DNA of 64,000 nt from positions 62,001-126,000 of the forward strand of contig DATKML010000015.1 of assembly GCA_035541875.1 (NCBI GenBank). The letters run 5' to 3'. A program made the position numbers and the translations under genes. Numbering within the stretch: position 1 is the first letter of the stretch; the number at the start of each line of letters is the position of its first letter. Source of the stretch: JAJPHI01 sp035541875 (lineage in GTDB: Bacteria > Desulfobacterota > Binatia > Binatales > Binataceae). This document shows positions 32,061 to 40,894 of the stretch, piece by piece. The notes under the pieces are model-generated. The model was not told the origin of the DNA, did not search any database, and was given only the letters and a program-made list of their open reading frames with translations.

Positions 32061-32924
32061 TCAGGTAGCGATCGGGCGTTTTTCATCAGGGCTCGGTCCC
32101 GTCCCCCGTAGGCGGACAACCTGCCCCAGAGCGTCGAACCAAAATGGCGCACCGAAAAGCGCGGCGAGCGCCGTGACCAGCCATCCCGCTATCATCTCCA
32201 TTGACCCCGAGCCAAAGGGCCACAACTGAGCAAAACTGGCGGGAGTCCATCCTACGGGAAGACCAATTTTGCCGATTTCCTGTATAGCGCGGTCCGCGCT
32301 GAAGGTGGTTTCCGGACTGATCGCTCGTGCGATCATCGGCTGAAACCAGAGCGCTTTGGCGACCGCTACGGTGCTGATATTGAAAAGCGCTGCGACCAGA
32401 AACGCGAGACCAAACGACCACGCCTGTGTGCGGCGCTTGTAGTCGCCGCTGACCCGGTCCATCCCATTGTCAAACCATCTGGTGATTGAGTCGCGGATCT
32501 TGCCGACATCACCGGCAGAGGTATTCACGATTCCAACGAGCATCTCCTGGATTTGACCCTTGGGAATATTTTCCACGATCGCTCGATTGATCTGGTCAGG
32601 CGCTCCAGGGGCTATCTTGGCCACGCTGATCAACGCGTCAGCGAATTGCCCGGGGTCGATATAAGAAGGTAGCCGCTTCAGGTCCGACTCCTTAGTGGCC
32701 GTTCCTCCGTCGCGCGGGCTTACCAAAGCATGGTTGTAAAGGTTGAGGGCCAGACCCTTGAGGTCCGGATCATTGACCAGGCTCTTGATGCCTTCGAGTA
32801 ACGTGGTCGAACGCCATTTCAGCATCGCAGCCAAGGCTTCGACCGCTACGCTGACGACGAGGCTCACGGCCAGAAAAGTGAAAATAAGACCGACGGCAAT
32901 ATCGAGAACGCTGCTGTTGAACAT
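32061..32924 (-). CDS. Conserved membrane protein of unknown function
   Basis: Not assigned to a named family. The 287 residues contain an N-terminal helix (DIAVGLIFTFLAVSLVVSVA), a soluble middle with a helical stretch (FADALISVAKIAPGAPDQIN; VENIPKGQIQEMLVGIVNTS), then three more hydrophobic segments (FGLAFLVAALFNISTVAVAK, MEMIAGWLVTALAALFGAPF). DYKRRTQAWSFGLAF recurs in uncharacterised proteins of this layout. The gene converges on the dead exporter operon with 18 bp between ends. The ATG follows GGGGGAAAG. Confidence 0.75.
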   Translation of the reverse strand: MFNSSVLDIAVGLIFTFLAVSLVVSVAVEALAAMLKWRSTTLLEGIKSLVNDPDLKGLALNLYNHALVSPRDGGTATKESDLKRLPSYIDPGQFADALISVAKIAPGAPDQINRAIVENIPKGQIQEMLVGIVNTSAGDVGKIRDSITRWFDNGMDRVSGDYKRRTQAWSFGLAFLVAALFNISTVAVAKALWFQPMIARAISPETTFSADRAIQEIGKIGLPVGWTPASFAQLWPFGSGSMEMIAGWLVTALAALFGAPFWFDALGQVVRLRGTGPSPDEKRPIAT

Positions 32925-33100
32925 CCGGCTTTCCCCCTTGAGCCGCTACGATGGAATCACGCTTGATGCCAACGTTGCCAACCTCGCGATCTAATTCAAG
33001 GGTAGCTGGGGAAAGCTGGTTGGGTGTCAGAAGCTATTGTGCCGCGTTTGTGGCAAAATCTTTAATCGATTAACGATTGGTGGAGAGGGCGGCGACCCAG

Positions 33101-34177
33101 ATGGCTCAGGAAATCAAGAGCAAAGCATTAGACTTGGCGCTCAGCCAAATCGAAAAGCAGTTTGGCAAGGGCTCGATCATGAAGCTCGGCGAACAGGCGA
33201 TCGAGGCCAATATTTCGGTCATTCCGACCGGTTCGCTCGGGCTCGATCTTGCGCTGGGCGTCGGCGGGCTTCCGCGCGGGCGCGTAATCGAGATTTACGG
33301 CCCTGAGTCTTCCGGCAAAACCACCCTCGCTCTTGAATGTATCGCCGAAGCGCAAAAGCTCGGCGGTATTGGAGCCTTTATCGACGCGGAGCATGCTCTT
33401 GACGCGGGTTACGCGCGGAAGCTCGGCGTCAATGTCGAAGACCTGCTGATTTCGCAGCCCGACAACGGTGAGCAGGCGCTGGAAATCGCCGAGACGCTGG
33501 TTCAATCGGGCGCGGTCGACGTGCTCGTTATCGATTCGGTCGCTGCGCTAGTCCCTCGCGCCGAGATCGAAGGCGAGATGGGCGAGCCCCAGATGGGCCT
33601 GCAGGCGCGGCTGATGTCACAGGCATTGCGCAAGCTAACCTCGATTATCGCGCGCTCGCGCACCGTCGTAATTTTCATCAACCAGATCCGGATGAAGATC
33701 GGCGTGATGTTCGGGAATCCCGAAACCACCACAGGTGGCAATGCGCTAAAGTTTTATTCCTCGGTCCGTATCGATATTCGCCGTATCGGGACGATCAAGG
33801 CCAACAATGAAGTGGTCGGCTCCCGCACGAAGGTCAAAGTCGTTAAGAACAAGGTTGCTCCACCCTTCCGTGAGGCGGAGTTCGATATCCTTTACGGCTC
33901 CGGTATCTCCAAGGAAGGCGAACTGATCGACCTGGCAGCGGAGAACGGGATCGTCGAGAAGCTGGGCGCCTGGTACTCGTACAACGGCGAACGGATCGGT
34001 CAGGGACGTGAGAACGCTCGCGACCTGCTGCGCTCGAATCCTTCAATTGCCGATGATATCGAGGCCAAGGTGCGCGCCAAACTGATGAACAAAGGCGGCG
34101 CGGTGCCGGTGAATCTCGAGGATGCAGCGGAGGAAGAAGAACCCGAGCCGGCACCGACCCCCAAGCGGAAGGGCTGA
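33101..34177 (+). CDS. recA: Recombinase RecA
   Basis: Strand-exchange protein and SOS co-protease, 358 residues. Diagnostic segments: KQFGKGSIMKLGE, Walker A IYGPESSGKTTLALE, FIDAEHALDAGYARKLGV, Walker B DVLVIDSVAALVPRAEIEGE, loop 2 region GVMFGNPETTTGGNALKFY and an acidic tail (EEEEPEPAPTPKRKG). The frame opens at 33077, but the ATG at 33101 (MAQEIKSKALDLAL) matches the family start. A 12-bp palindrome TTAATCGATTAA (33062-33073) lies 28 bp upstream. No E. coli-type CTGT-N8-ACAG LexA box was found. Confidence 0.97.
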   Translation: MAQEIKSKALDLALSQIEKQFGKGSIMKLGEQAIEANISVIPTGSLGLDLALGVGGLPRGRVIEIYGPESSGKTTLALECIAEAQKLGGIGAFIDAEHALDAGYARKLGVNVEDLLISQPDNGEQALEIAETLVQSGAVDVLVIDSVAALVPRAEIEGEMGEPQMGLQARLMSQALRKLTSIIARSRTVVIFINQIRMKIGVMFGNPETTTGGNALKFYSSVRIDIRRIGTIKANNEVVGSRTKVKVVKNKVAPPFREAEFDILYGSGISKEGELIDLAAENGIVEKLGAWYSYNGERIGQGRENARDLLRSNPSIADDIEAKVRAKLMNKGGAVPVNLEDAAEEEEPEPAPTPKRKG

Positions 34178-34244
34178 TCCTTAGTTAGCGTCAAGTAACA
34201 GATCGGTTCTTGACGGCGTCTGGCGACTGCTCGAAGCTGTTGAT

Positions 34245-36095
34245 ATGCGCTGTCGTCAGTCTCGATTACCGGTTTACTTTATCGCCTTCCTGGTGACGAT
34301 GGTGTGCGGAACAGCATTCGCGGTCGTCACCCCAGTTCGAGTTCACGCGAGCAGCATAATCACCTTCCGTGCGGGAACGGCGAAGACGACGCAACCCGCG
34401 GCTCCGATCCTTGGCGAGAGACACGCGGTGTTCGGGCGGTTGCTCTCGGCTGACCCTTCAACCGCGGCGGCGCCAAACCCGGGGTTGAAGACTCCGATCG
34501 CCACGAGCCTGGATGTTCTGGCTCCGGGCCCGGCGCAGAATCCAAACTATACGACTCTCCTGACGCCGGGGCTGAATTCGTATCTCTCGGAACCGCTCTA
34601 TCCGTACCAACTTGGTTTTCAGTTCTCCGTCGAACCGCCTGATCCATCTTTATGTCTGGGCGGCGGCAAAGTAATCCAGACGGTCGAACTCGCGATCACT
34701 ATCTCCGATTCAAGCGGGAACACATTGGCAGGACCTACCGATCTCTATACCTTTTTCGGCTCGCCCAACGTTGCAGGCAAAAAGAACTTTCAGGACATCA
34801 TCGGGCTCGTCCGATGTTACTACGACTCTCCAACAAGCACTTTCTTCTTTGTCGCAACCGACGTCGGTAATAAGTTCAACAGCCCTGCATTCTCAGCGCT
34901 CCTGATCGCCGTGATGCCTTCAACCAGCACCACGCCTACAACAATCGTGACGCTGCCCACGACGGATAATGGCGGTAGTTCGGGTATCAAGCATAAGCAC
35001 TGTCCGTGTTATGAAGACCAACCCTTGATTGGCGCAGATGCCAACGGGCTGTATATTTCAGGAAACGAGTTTCCCCTCAATCCTCTGAGCGCTGCTTATA
35101 ATGGCGGCCAGATCTACGCTTTTAACAAAGCCGATTTGATCGCGGGGAGTAGCGACCCGGGGGTAATCGTGTTCGAAGCGCCCAACGAACTCCCAAGTAC
35201 CGGCAAGAAGTACGCGCCTGCGTCATCGATTCAACCTGCCATCGCCACCGACGGTGTCTTCGCGACGGCAAATAATGGCACCGAGTATTTTCTAAGTGCG
35301 CTCGACTTCTCCCATAAACTGGATAATCGAGTCGCGGTGTGGGCGATTACCAACACGTGTGGAATCCCAGGTTCCGGTGCCTGCGCTTCCCCACCCAACC
35401 TCACCTCAGCTGTATTACCAAGCAACGTCTATGGCATCCCCCCAGATGCTGTGCAGGAAAAGGGCTACGCTCCGCTCGGCGCCTTCTGTTTTCATAATGG
35501 AGTAAGCAAGCTCTTCACCCTCGACGATCGGATGCAGCAAGTAATCTTCGCCGACGGACAACTTTATTCGGCCGTGACCACCATCGTGACGGTGAACAAG
35601 AAGACCCACTCCGGACTGCTCTATTTCGTTGTTTTGCCGTCAGTGAATGGAGGTACCGTTGGCGCGACGATCACTGACAGCAACTACGTCGCCAGCGATG
35701 GGCTCGATCTGTTTTATCCCGCTGTCGCCGCTACTAATGCCGGCTCCGCCGTTATGACGTTCAGCTTTTCAGGAAAAACTGCGTTTCCAAGCGTCGGCTA
35801 TATACCGCTAACCACCGACCTGGGTACTTTCACAATCCATACGGGTGTTTCCGGTGCCGGCCCTTACGACGCTCAATCCGCTTATCGCCGCTGCTATGGC
35901 CTGGGTACGGGGTTGTGGGGTCTGAATTCGGCGGCGGTCGCGGAAAACAATACCCTTTGGATGGCGACCGAGTATGTGTCCGCAACCTGCAACCTTGGGA
36001 CCTGGCTCGTCGATCCTACCTGCGGTAAGACGCGCGGCTTGGGTAGCAACTGGGGCATCGCCGTTACCAACCTGGCACCTCCGGGCGGCCCGTAA
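34245..36095 (+). CDS. Large exported protein of unknown function
   Basis: Not recognised as a named family. The 616-residue product starts with a signal peptide (YFIAFLVTMVCGTAFA), followed by a Pro/Ala/Thr-rich stretch and a long domain with repeated beta-propeller-like segments (KVIQTVELAITISDSSGN, LVRCYYDSPTSTFFFVATDV, GADANGLYISGNEFPLNPLS, TLDDRMQQVIFADGQLYSAV, NWGIAVTNLAPPGGP). Repeating patterns of strand and Gly/Asp turn suggest a propeller fold by eye only. It follows recA by 67 bp but is probably separate. The gene converges with the AlkZ-related gene. Confidence 0.6.
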   Translation: MRCRQSRLPVYFIAFLVTMVCGTAFAVVTPVRVHASSIITFRAGTAKTTQPAAPILGERHAVFGRLLSADPSTAAAPNPGLKTPIATSLDVLAPGPAQNPNYTTLLTPGLNSYLSEPLYPYQLGFQFSVEPPDPSLCLGGGKVIQTVELAITISDSSGNTLAGPTDLYTFFGSPNVAGKKNFQDIIGLVRCYYDSPTSTFFFVATDVGNKFNSPAFSALLIAVMPSTSTTPTTIVTLPTTDNGGSSGIKHKHCPCYEDQPLIGADANGLYISGNEFPLNPLSAAYNGGQIYAFNKADLIAGSSDPGVIVFEAPNELPSTGKKYAPASSIQPAIATDGVFATANNGTEYFLSALDFSHKLDNRVAVWAITNTCGIPGSGACASPPNLTSAVLPSNVYGIPPDAVQEKGYAPLGAFCFHNGVSKLFTLDDRMQQVIFADGQLYSAVTTIVTVNKKTHSGLLYFVVLPSVNGGTVGATITDSNYVASDGLDLFYPAVAATNAGSAVMTFSFSGKTAFPSVGYIPLTTDLGTFTIHTGVSGAGPYDAQSAYRRCYGLGTGLWGLNSAAVAENNTLWMATEYVSATCNLGTWLVDPTCGKTRGLGSNWGIAVTNLAPPGGP

Positions 36096-36977
36096 TCAAC
36101 TGCTGAGGAAGTTGCTTAGCAGCGTCACACTCTCGCGGATTCCTGCTATCCGTTGATTGCGGACCAACACCTTTTCGCGCTCGAGCTTCGTAACAGCCGC
36201 ACCGACAAGATCCGTGCCGATGCCGAGCATCCGGGCGACGGCTCGTTCGTTCCCGTATCCTGCGATCACAAAATAGCGTCGCACGATCTGATAGGCAGCG
36301 GCGCGGGGCGTTAACGATCGGGCTGCATGCAGTTCCTCGCTCCATCGATGCTCCACAGTGTCCCAAACATAGGTGAAGGGATCGTAGCGCTCTTCGACTT
36401 TGAGAGCCAGAAATTTTTCTTGCAGTTCCTTCATCGCGCGATCGAAATCCGCTCGATGCTTAGGTTGGGAGTAGCCGCATGTCAGTTTCATCGCCTTGGT
36501 TTCGGCGGCACCACGACGCGAGAGCGCATCCATCACGAGCTTGGCGCAGTGCGATAGCTCACCCCGCTCGTAGAGCTTCTTGTAGCCACCCGGTGCGATG
36601 CGCAACCGAAAGAAGGCGGGAAGCAGCTCCAAAGCCACAAAGCCTGGACGACCTCCGATCACCTTGCCGTAGTAGACTGCGCGCCGAGCCGGAAGCTCAT
36701 CCTTGAGCCGCCAGGTCATCATGACCGCGTGATCGTGCTGAATATGATGAGGTAGCTCAGGTTCGCGACGACCCTCAATTGCCTCGCGCAGACAGGGCAC
36801 GCCGAGACCGGGCGTGAAAGCGGTGCAGAAGCCGCTTTCCTCGATAAAACGCAGCGCCGCAGAAGCACCGCCGATTCGGCGCGAAGGCATCCGCCGAAAG
36901 TGATGGTCGCGATGTCGTTCGAGAGTGGCAGCTATCGCTTCAGGGTGCGGTGAAATCATCGCCGCGCATTCTCGCAA
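36096..36977 (-). CDS. AlkZ-related winged-helix protein
   Basis: Likely a member of the AlkZ-related (YcaQ-like, HTH_42) family, proteins resembling DNA glycosylases for alkylated or crosslinked DNA. The 293-residue protein reads RFIEESGFCTAFTPG, HHIQHDHAVMMTWRLKDELP, RRAVYYGKVIGGRPGFVALE, AAAYQIVRRYFVIAGYGNER and AVARMLGIGTDLVGAAVTKL. The catalytic QxQ pair of AlkZ was not seen, so activity is uncertain. The start could be 36977 or the ATG six codons in (MISPHPEA). Confidence 0.65.
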   Translation of the reverse strand: MRECAAMISPHPEAIAATLERHRDHHFRRMPSRRIGGASAALRFIEESGFCTAFTPGLGVPCLREAIEGRREPELPHHIQHDHAVMMTWRLKDELPARRAVYYGKVIGGRPGFVALELLPAFFRLRIAPGGYKKLYERGELSHCAKLVMDALSRRGAAETKAMKLTCGYSQPKHRADFDRAMKELQEKFLALKVEERYDPFTYVWDTVEHRWSEELHAARSLTPRAAAYQIVRRYFVIAGYGNERAVARMLGIGTDLVGAAVTKLEREKVLVRNQRIAGIRESVTLLSNFLSS

Positions 36978-36980
36978 AAA

Positions 36981-38166
36981 TCACCAAACACGCGAAGTTC
37001 CACTCATCGGAGGAGTGGCACTCGCGATTGGAGACGCCGGATGGTGATGGACCGCTTTGTGGACGGGACGAGGAGCCGAGGGAGCATTCTCCTGGGCTGA
37101 AGGAGCTATCGAGCAGCTCCAGGCAAACTCATGCTTGAGGGTATGAATTTCTACCGCGTAGCGATCGCCAGGAGTAAGCGGATGCTTCGGGATAACTACA
37201 ACGGCGGCGTTGTATTGTAGGAGATTGCGTCCGTGCGCCTGCTCAGCCGGATCCGGGTTTGAGTAGTTGAAGGCATCGATGGTGCAGACTTCCGGATTCT
37301 CGCCGGTACTCAGGTCTTTCACAGAAGCAGCTTGGGCTTGAATCGCCCTGCGGGTCTGAACCGAGAGCAGTAAGCCGACCGGAATCGCATACCCGGGGCA
37401 TGCCGACAGAGGATTGGGCCACTCAATTTCATACATGCGGCCAATGTCGAAACTGGATCCATCCGGAGGGAAGACTACCGCTTTGCTCCAGCTCGCTGCG
37501 CTCTCAGGCCCACGCAGGGCCAGCGCGGCGGCACGCTTCGGAGACAACCGGTAGGCGCCGTAGCCCGCGACCCTCGCCCACGGCGCGAGCAAAGAAAAGC
37601 GGTGAACGGCATGATCAATAGCTCTTTGATGTCATCCACTTCGTCATCCGCGAAGGATACGTCAGCGGCCTGGAGCACCCCCCGCATGCGCGGACCACCG
37701 CCTGCCGCCTCCGCTCCCTGCATCGTGTACGACGGTCGACCACTGTCCTCGGAATGCGCCGCACCTTCGATCCCTTTGGCATAGGCATAAAAACCGTTGG
37801 CATCAGACGGGGCTTCCTGCACTAAATACTGAGCATGCTGAGCACATACCAAACTCGGCTTTGCATTTTCGCCTACCGGATCGAGCCCCGCCCGTTAACG
37901 CCATCGATTCAGCTGAACGAGCCATGTCCCATTGCTATTCCCATCGGGCATAAGTCCGGCCACAACAGGATCTATCGGCGCTGCCGTAGCACTATGCTCG
38001 TTGGTCCCTGTGGCTGACGGCTGGACGATTTGTCCATCCATACCGGAAGCCCGCGGAGTCCAACGGACTTCAAATTTCCTTGCGAGTCTTCACTCCAGGC
38101 AAGGCATCCTGCAGCCGTTGTCAGGCACAATAGCAGTATAGCTTGAAGTGACCTCAGTTTATCCAT
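36981..38166 (-). pseudogene. CAP-domain (SCP/PR1-like) lipoprotein, disrupted
   Basis: Starts at 38166 with a lipoprotein-like signal, MDKLRSLQAILLLCLTTAAG followed by Cys. After a frameshift near 38005 the next frame continues LVQLNRW, then meets an in-frame TAA (37897-37895) and resumes with RAGLDPVGENAKPSLVCAQH and DANGFYAYAKGIEGAAHSED, the core of a CAP domain. A second shift near 37600 (TTCACC where TTCCACC would restore frame) leads to SLLAPWARVAGYGAYRLS and a C-terminal domain ending near EFAWSCSIAPSA at 36981. Two shifts and one nonsense codon make this a pseudogene of about 395 codons. Confidence 0.82.
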
Positions 38167-38278
38167 TAGTAGAGTTTCTAGCAGATTGTATGCAGAGGGG
38201 AGAAATGTCATTTCGCGTCGTATAGCTAAGACTGTTAGGGTCGAGTTAACGCAAAGAAGGCCGAATCGAGGTAAGATC

Positions 38279-38950
38279 GTGAACGAAAACGCCAACACTC
38301 TGGCCAGCGAAAGAACCAAAGTACGACGGCGCGCTCAGCGCGGTCGCTACGATCGCGCCACGGTAAACGCGATCCTCGACGAAGCTCTTATCTGTCACGT
38401 CGGTTTCGTATCGGACTCGCAACCCTTTGTGATTCCGACCATCCACGCGCGCGACGGTGCCCGCCTGCTGCTTCACGGCGCCGCGGCAAGCCGGATGCTC
38501 GGTGCGGCCGCGCAGGGCATCCCGCTATGCGTCACCGTGACCTTGCTGGATGGGTTGGTACTGGCACGTTCGGCTTTTCACCATTCGATGAACTATCGCT
38601 CGGTGGTCATTCTCGGCAGGGCGACCGAAATCAATTGGCCCGAAGAGAAGATGGAAGCGATGCGCCTGCTGGTCGAGCATGTCGCCGCCGGACGATGGAA
38701 GGACTCACGTCTCCCGACCGATGAGGAACTCAGCGCAACGCGTATTCTTTCGATCCCAATAACCGAGGCCTCGGCCAAGGTCCGTACCGGTCCACCAATC
38801 GATGACGAAGCGGACCATGCACTCAATATCTGGGCTGGGGAGATTCCGGTGGCTGAAACTTTCGGCGCACCGGTTCCGGATCCGCTGCTCCGAACCGGAA
38901 TAGCGATGCCCGACTATGTGCGCGACTATCGTCGGCCGTCGAATCGATAG
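38279..38950 (+). CDS. Pyridoxamine 5'-phosphate oxidase-family flavin-binding protein
   Basis: Predicted FMN-binding split-barrel protein of the COG3467 group, 223 residues. Segments GRYDRATVNAILDEALICHV, DSQPFVIPTIHARDG, RLLLHGAAASRMLGAAAQG, SAFHHSMNYRSVVILGRATE and EASAKVRTGPPIDDEADHAL span the whole family. GAGGT seven bases before a GTG at 38279 decides the start; the upstream extension from 38186 overlaps the decayed lipoprotein promoter region. These proteins may reduce or detoxify a nitro or disulfide compound; the substrate is unknown. Confidence 0.88.
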   Translation: MNENANTLASERTKVRRRAQRGRYDRATVNAILDEALICHVGFVSDSQPFVIPTIHARDGARLLLHGAAASRMLGAAAQGIPLCVTVTLLDGLVLARSAFHHSMNYRSVVILGRATEINWPEEKMEAMRLLVEHVAAGRWKDSRLPTDEELSATRILSIPITEASAKVRTGPPIDDEADHALNIWAGEIPVAETFGAPVPDPLLRTGIAMPDYVRDYRRPSNR

Positions 38951-38961
38951 GCGTCGCGGGA

Positions 38962-39843
38962 TTAACGCTTCGATCTGGCGCGAGCGATTATCGCGCGCGA
39001 CGTATTGTGAGAGCGGCGGGCCGCGTCGAGCACCGACAGGGCACGGTTCTCCTTCGAAAGAATCTCGACCGAAAAAGGAGCCTCGACACCGTGATCGTCG
39101 AGCATCCGGATAAAGCCCGTTAGGTCAAACGACCCTTCGCCCGGATAACGACGATAATCCGTCGTATCTTCCATCCAATCGCCCTTCATCTGAGCGTCGG
39201 CATCGTCAAACTGGATCAGAAAAAACCGATCGGGCGGAATCGCCTTGACCTGAGCAGGATCCGCAGCGCCACGAAAGTAATGCCAAGTATCAATGAGGAC
39301 ACCGCCATTCGGGCGACCCGCCGAGGCAATCAGTTTTCCCGCAGTCGCCGCGTCCGGCACGTCGGACCAGGGTAAAAATTCGTAAGCGACTTTGAGATCG
39401 TGCCCAGCGGCTCGATCGCAGAGCGCCGCGAAGCTTTCCACGAGTTGCTCAAAGGAGGGAATCGTTCCGCGCATTCCGCCGCTGGAGGCATTAACGTGTC
39501 GTGCCCCGAAAGCATCGGCAGCCGCGTAGAACTGTTCCTCCGTTTTCCGCGCTTTGCTCTGACGCTCGTCGGTCCACCACCAGTTCGTGAGGAACTCGAG
39601 TTCCGCGGCGACGATGCCGTTGTCATCAAGGATGCGACGTAACTCCGCGTCGGTCGTGCCGCGCTCGTGCATCGCCACGTAATCTTCGATAGCGACCCCG
39701 ATACCGTTGAATCCTGCCTTGGCTGCTGCTTCAACCCGCTCAACGAAGGAGAAGCGCGCCGGCTCAAATACCGGGACGCCGGTCAGAGTGTACGAACTCG
39801 CAATCAGATCATTCCGTCCTAGACTCCTGCCCGATCGAGGCAT
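38962..39843 (-). CDS. Xylose isomerase-like TIM-barrel protein
   Basis: Sugar-phosphate isomerase/epimerase-type protein (AP endonuclease 2 superfamily), 293 residues. Probable metal and catalytic acids: Glu in KVAYEFLPWSDV, Asp in GGVLIDTWHYFRG, Asp in FFLIQFDDADAQM and Glu in APFSVEILSKENR. Upstream segments AAAKAGFNGIGVAIEDY and GIVAAELEFLTNWW are typical. GGAGG precedes the start. It is divergent from the aldo/keto reductase gene at 39931, with 87 bp between starts. The substrate is unknown. Confidence 0.88.
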   Translation of the reverse strand: MPRSGRSLGRNDLIASSYTLTGVPVFEPARFSFVERVEAAAKAGFNGIGVAIEDYVAMHERGTTDAELRRILDDNGIVAAELEFLTNWWWTDERQSKARKTEEQFYAAADAFGARHVNASSGGMRGTIPSFEQLVESFAALCDRAAGHDLKVAYEFLPWSDVPDAATAGKLIASAGRPNGGVLIDTWHYFRGAADPAQVKAIPPDRFFLIQFDDADAQMKGDWMEDTTDYRRYPGEGSFDLTGFIRMLDDHGVEAPFSVEILSKENRALSVLDAARRSHNTSRAIIARARSKR

Positions 39844-39930
39844 GGTGTTTGGTCCTCCGCTGTCGTGGATTTGCGCTCGGCTATCGCATTGTAGGAAAGT
39901 CGGACAATTTCTTCCAAAGGGAGCTACTGA

Positions 39931-40875
39931 ATGGAACTGCGCAGGTTGGGCAATTCGGGACTACAAGTGTCCGTGGTTGGGCTGGGATGCAACAACTTCG
40001 GAATGAAGATTGATGTCGACGCGACTCGCAAGGTCGTCGACAAAGCGATTGACGTTGGTATCACGCTGTTCGATACGGCCGACATTTACGGTAATCGTGG
40101 CCAGTCCGAAACCTTCCTCGGTCAAATTCTGGGCGAGCGCCGCAAATCAATCGTGCTCGCCACTAAGTTCGGGATGCAGATGGATAAGGCGGGAACCCTC
40201 AAGGGAGGCTCGCGCCGCTATATCATGTCTGCCGTCGAAGACAGTCTGCGACGTCTGAAGACCGATTGGATCGATCTCTATCAAATCCATCAAGCGGACC
40301 CGATGACGCCGATCGAAGAGACGCTGCGCGCTCTCGACGACCTGATCCGCCAGGGCAAGGTCCGTTACATCGGATGCTCCAACTTGCCCGCATGGCAGGT
40401 GGTCGAAGCGCAGTGGACGTCGAGGCATCTCGGACTCAATGCCTTCATCTCCTGTCAGGATGAATACAGCCTGCTGGTCCGCGACCTCGACAAGGAGATG
40501 ATCCCCGCGATGCAATCCTCTGGGCTCGGGATGTTGCCCTACTTTCCCCTCGCCAGCGGGATGTTGACCGGCAAGTACAGCCGTAACGCATCGGTGCCCG
40601 AAGGAACTCGCTTCGCGATGATGAAGGCGTTGGCCGATCGCTGGGTCAACGATACGAACTGGGGTATCGTCGAACAGCTTGAAGACTTCGCGACCAAGCG
40701 CGGCCATACGATTCTGGAACTCGCGTTCAGCTGGCTCGCCGCGCGTCCGACCGTTTCGAGCGTGATCGCCGGTGCGACTACACCGGAGCAAGTCGAGCAG
40801 AACACCAAGGCAATCGAGTGGAAGATGAGTGCCGAGGATCTTGCCGAAATCGACAAGATCACGCGCAAGAAGTAA
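39931..40875 (+). CDS. Aldo/keto reductase
   Basis: NADPH-dependent carbonyl reductase of the AKR family, 314 residues. The catalytic tetrad is visible as Asp and Tyr in LFDTADIYGNRGQSE, Lys in VLATKFGM and His in IDLYQIHQADP; the coenzyme-binding tail SSVIAGATTPEQVEQN is present. GGGAG seven bases before the ATG supports the start. It resembles the YajO/Gcy-like general stress reductases rather than a specific biosynthetic enzyme. Confidence 0.93.
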   Translation: MELRRLGNSGLQVSVVGLGCNNFGMKIDVDATRKVVDKAIDVGITLFDTADIYGNRGQSETFLGQILGERRKSIVLATKFGMQMDKAGTLKGGSRRYIMSAVEDSLRRLKTDWIDLYQIHQADPMTPIEETLRALDDLIRQGKVRYIGCSNLPAWQVVEAQWTSRHLGLNAFISCQDEYSLLVRDLDKEMIPAMQSSGLGMLPYFPLASGMLTGKYSRNASVPEGTRFAMMKALADRWVNDTNWGIVEQLEDFATKRGHTILELAFSWLAARPTVSSVIAGATTPEQVEQNTKAIEWKMSAEDLAEIDKITRKK

Positions 40876-40894
40876 GTGAGTAATTCGGAGATGC

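Noticed and set aside
33000..33100. A LexA/SOS box of the E. coli type before recA
   Set aside because: No CTGT-N8-ACAG could be found; only a short AT palindrome is present.
34188..34220. Inverted repeat CGTCAAG/CTTGACG after recA as a terminator
   Set aside because: Seven-bp arms with a 13-base loop and no T-run; possible but too weak to list.
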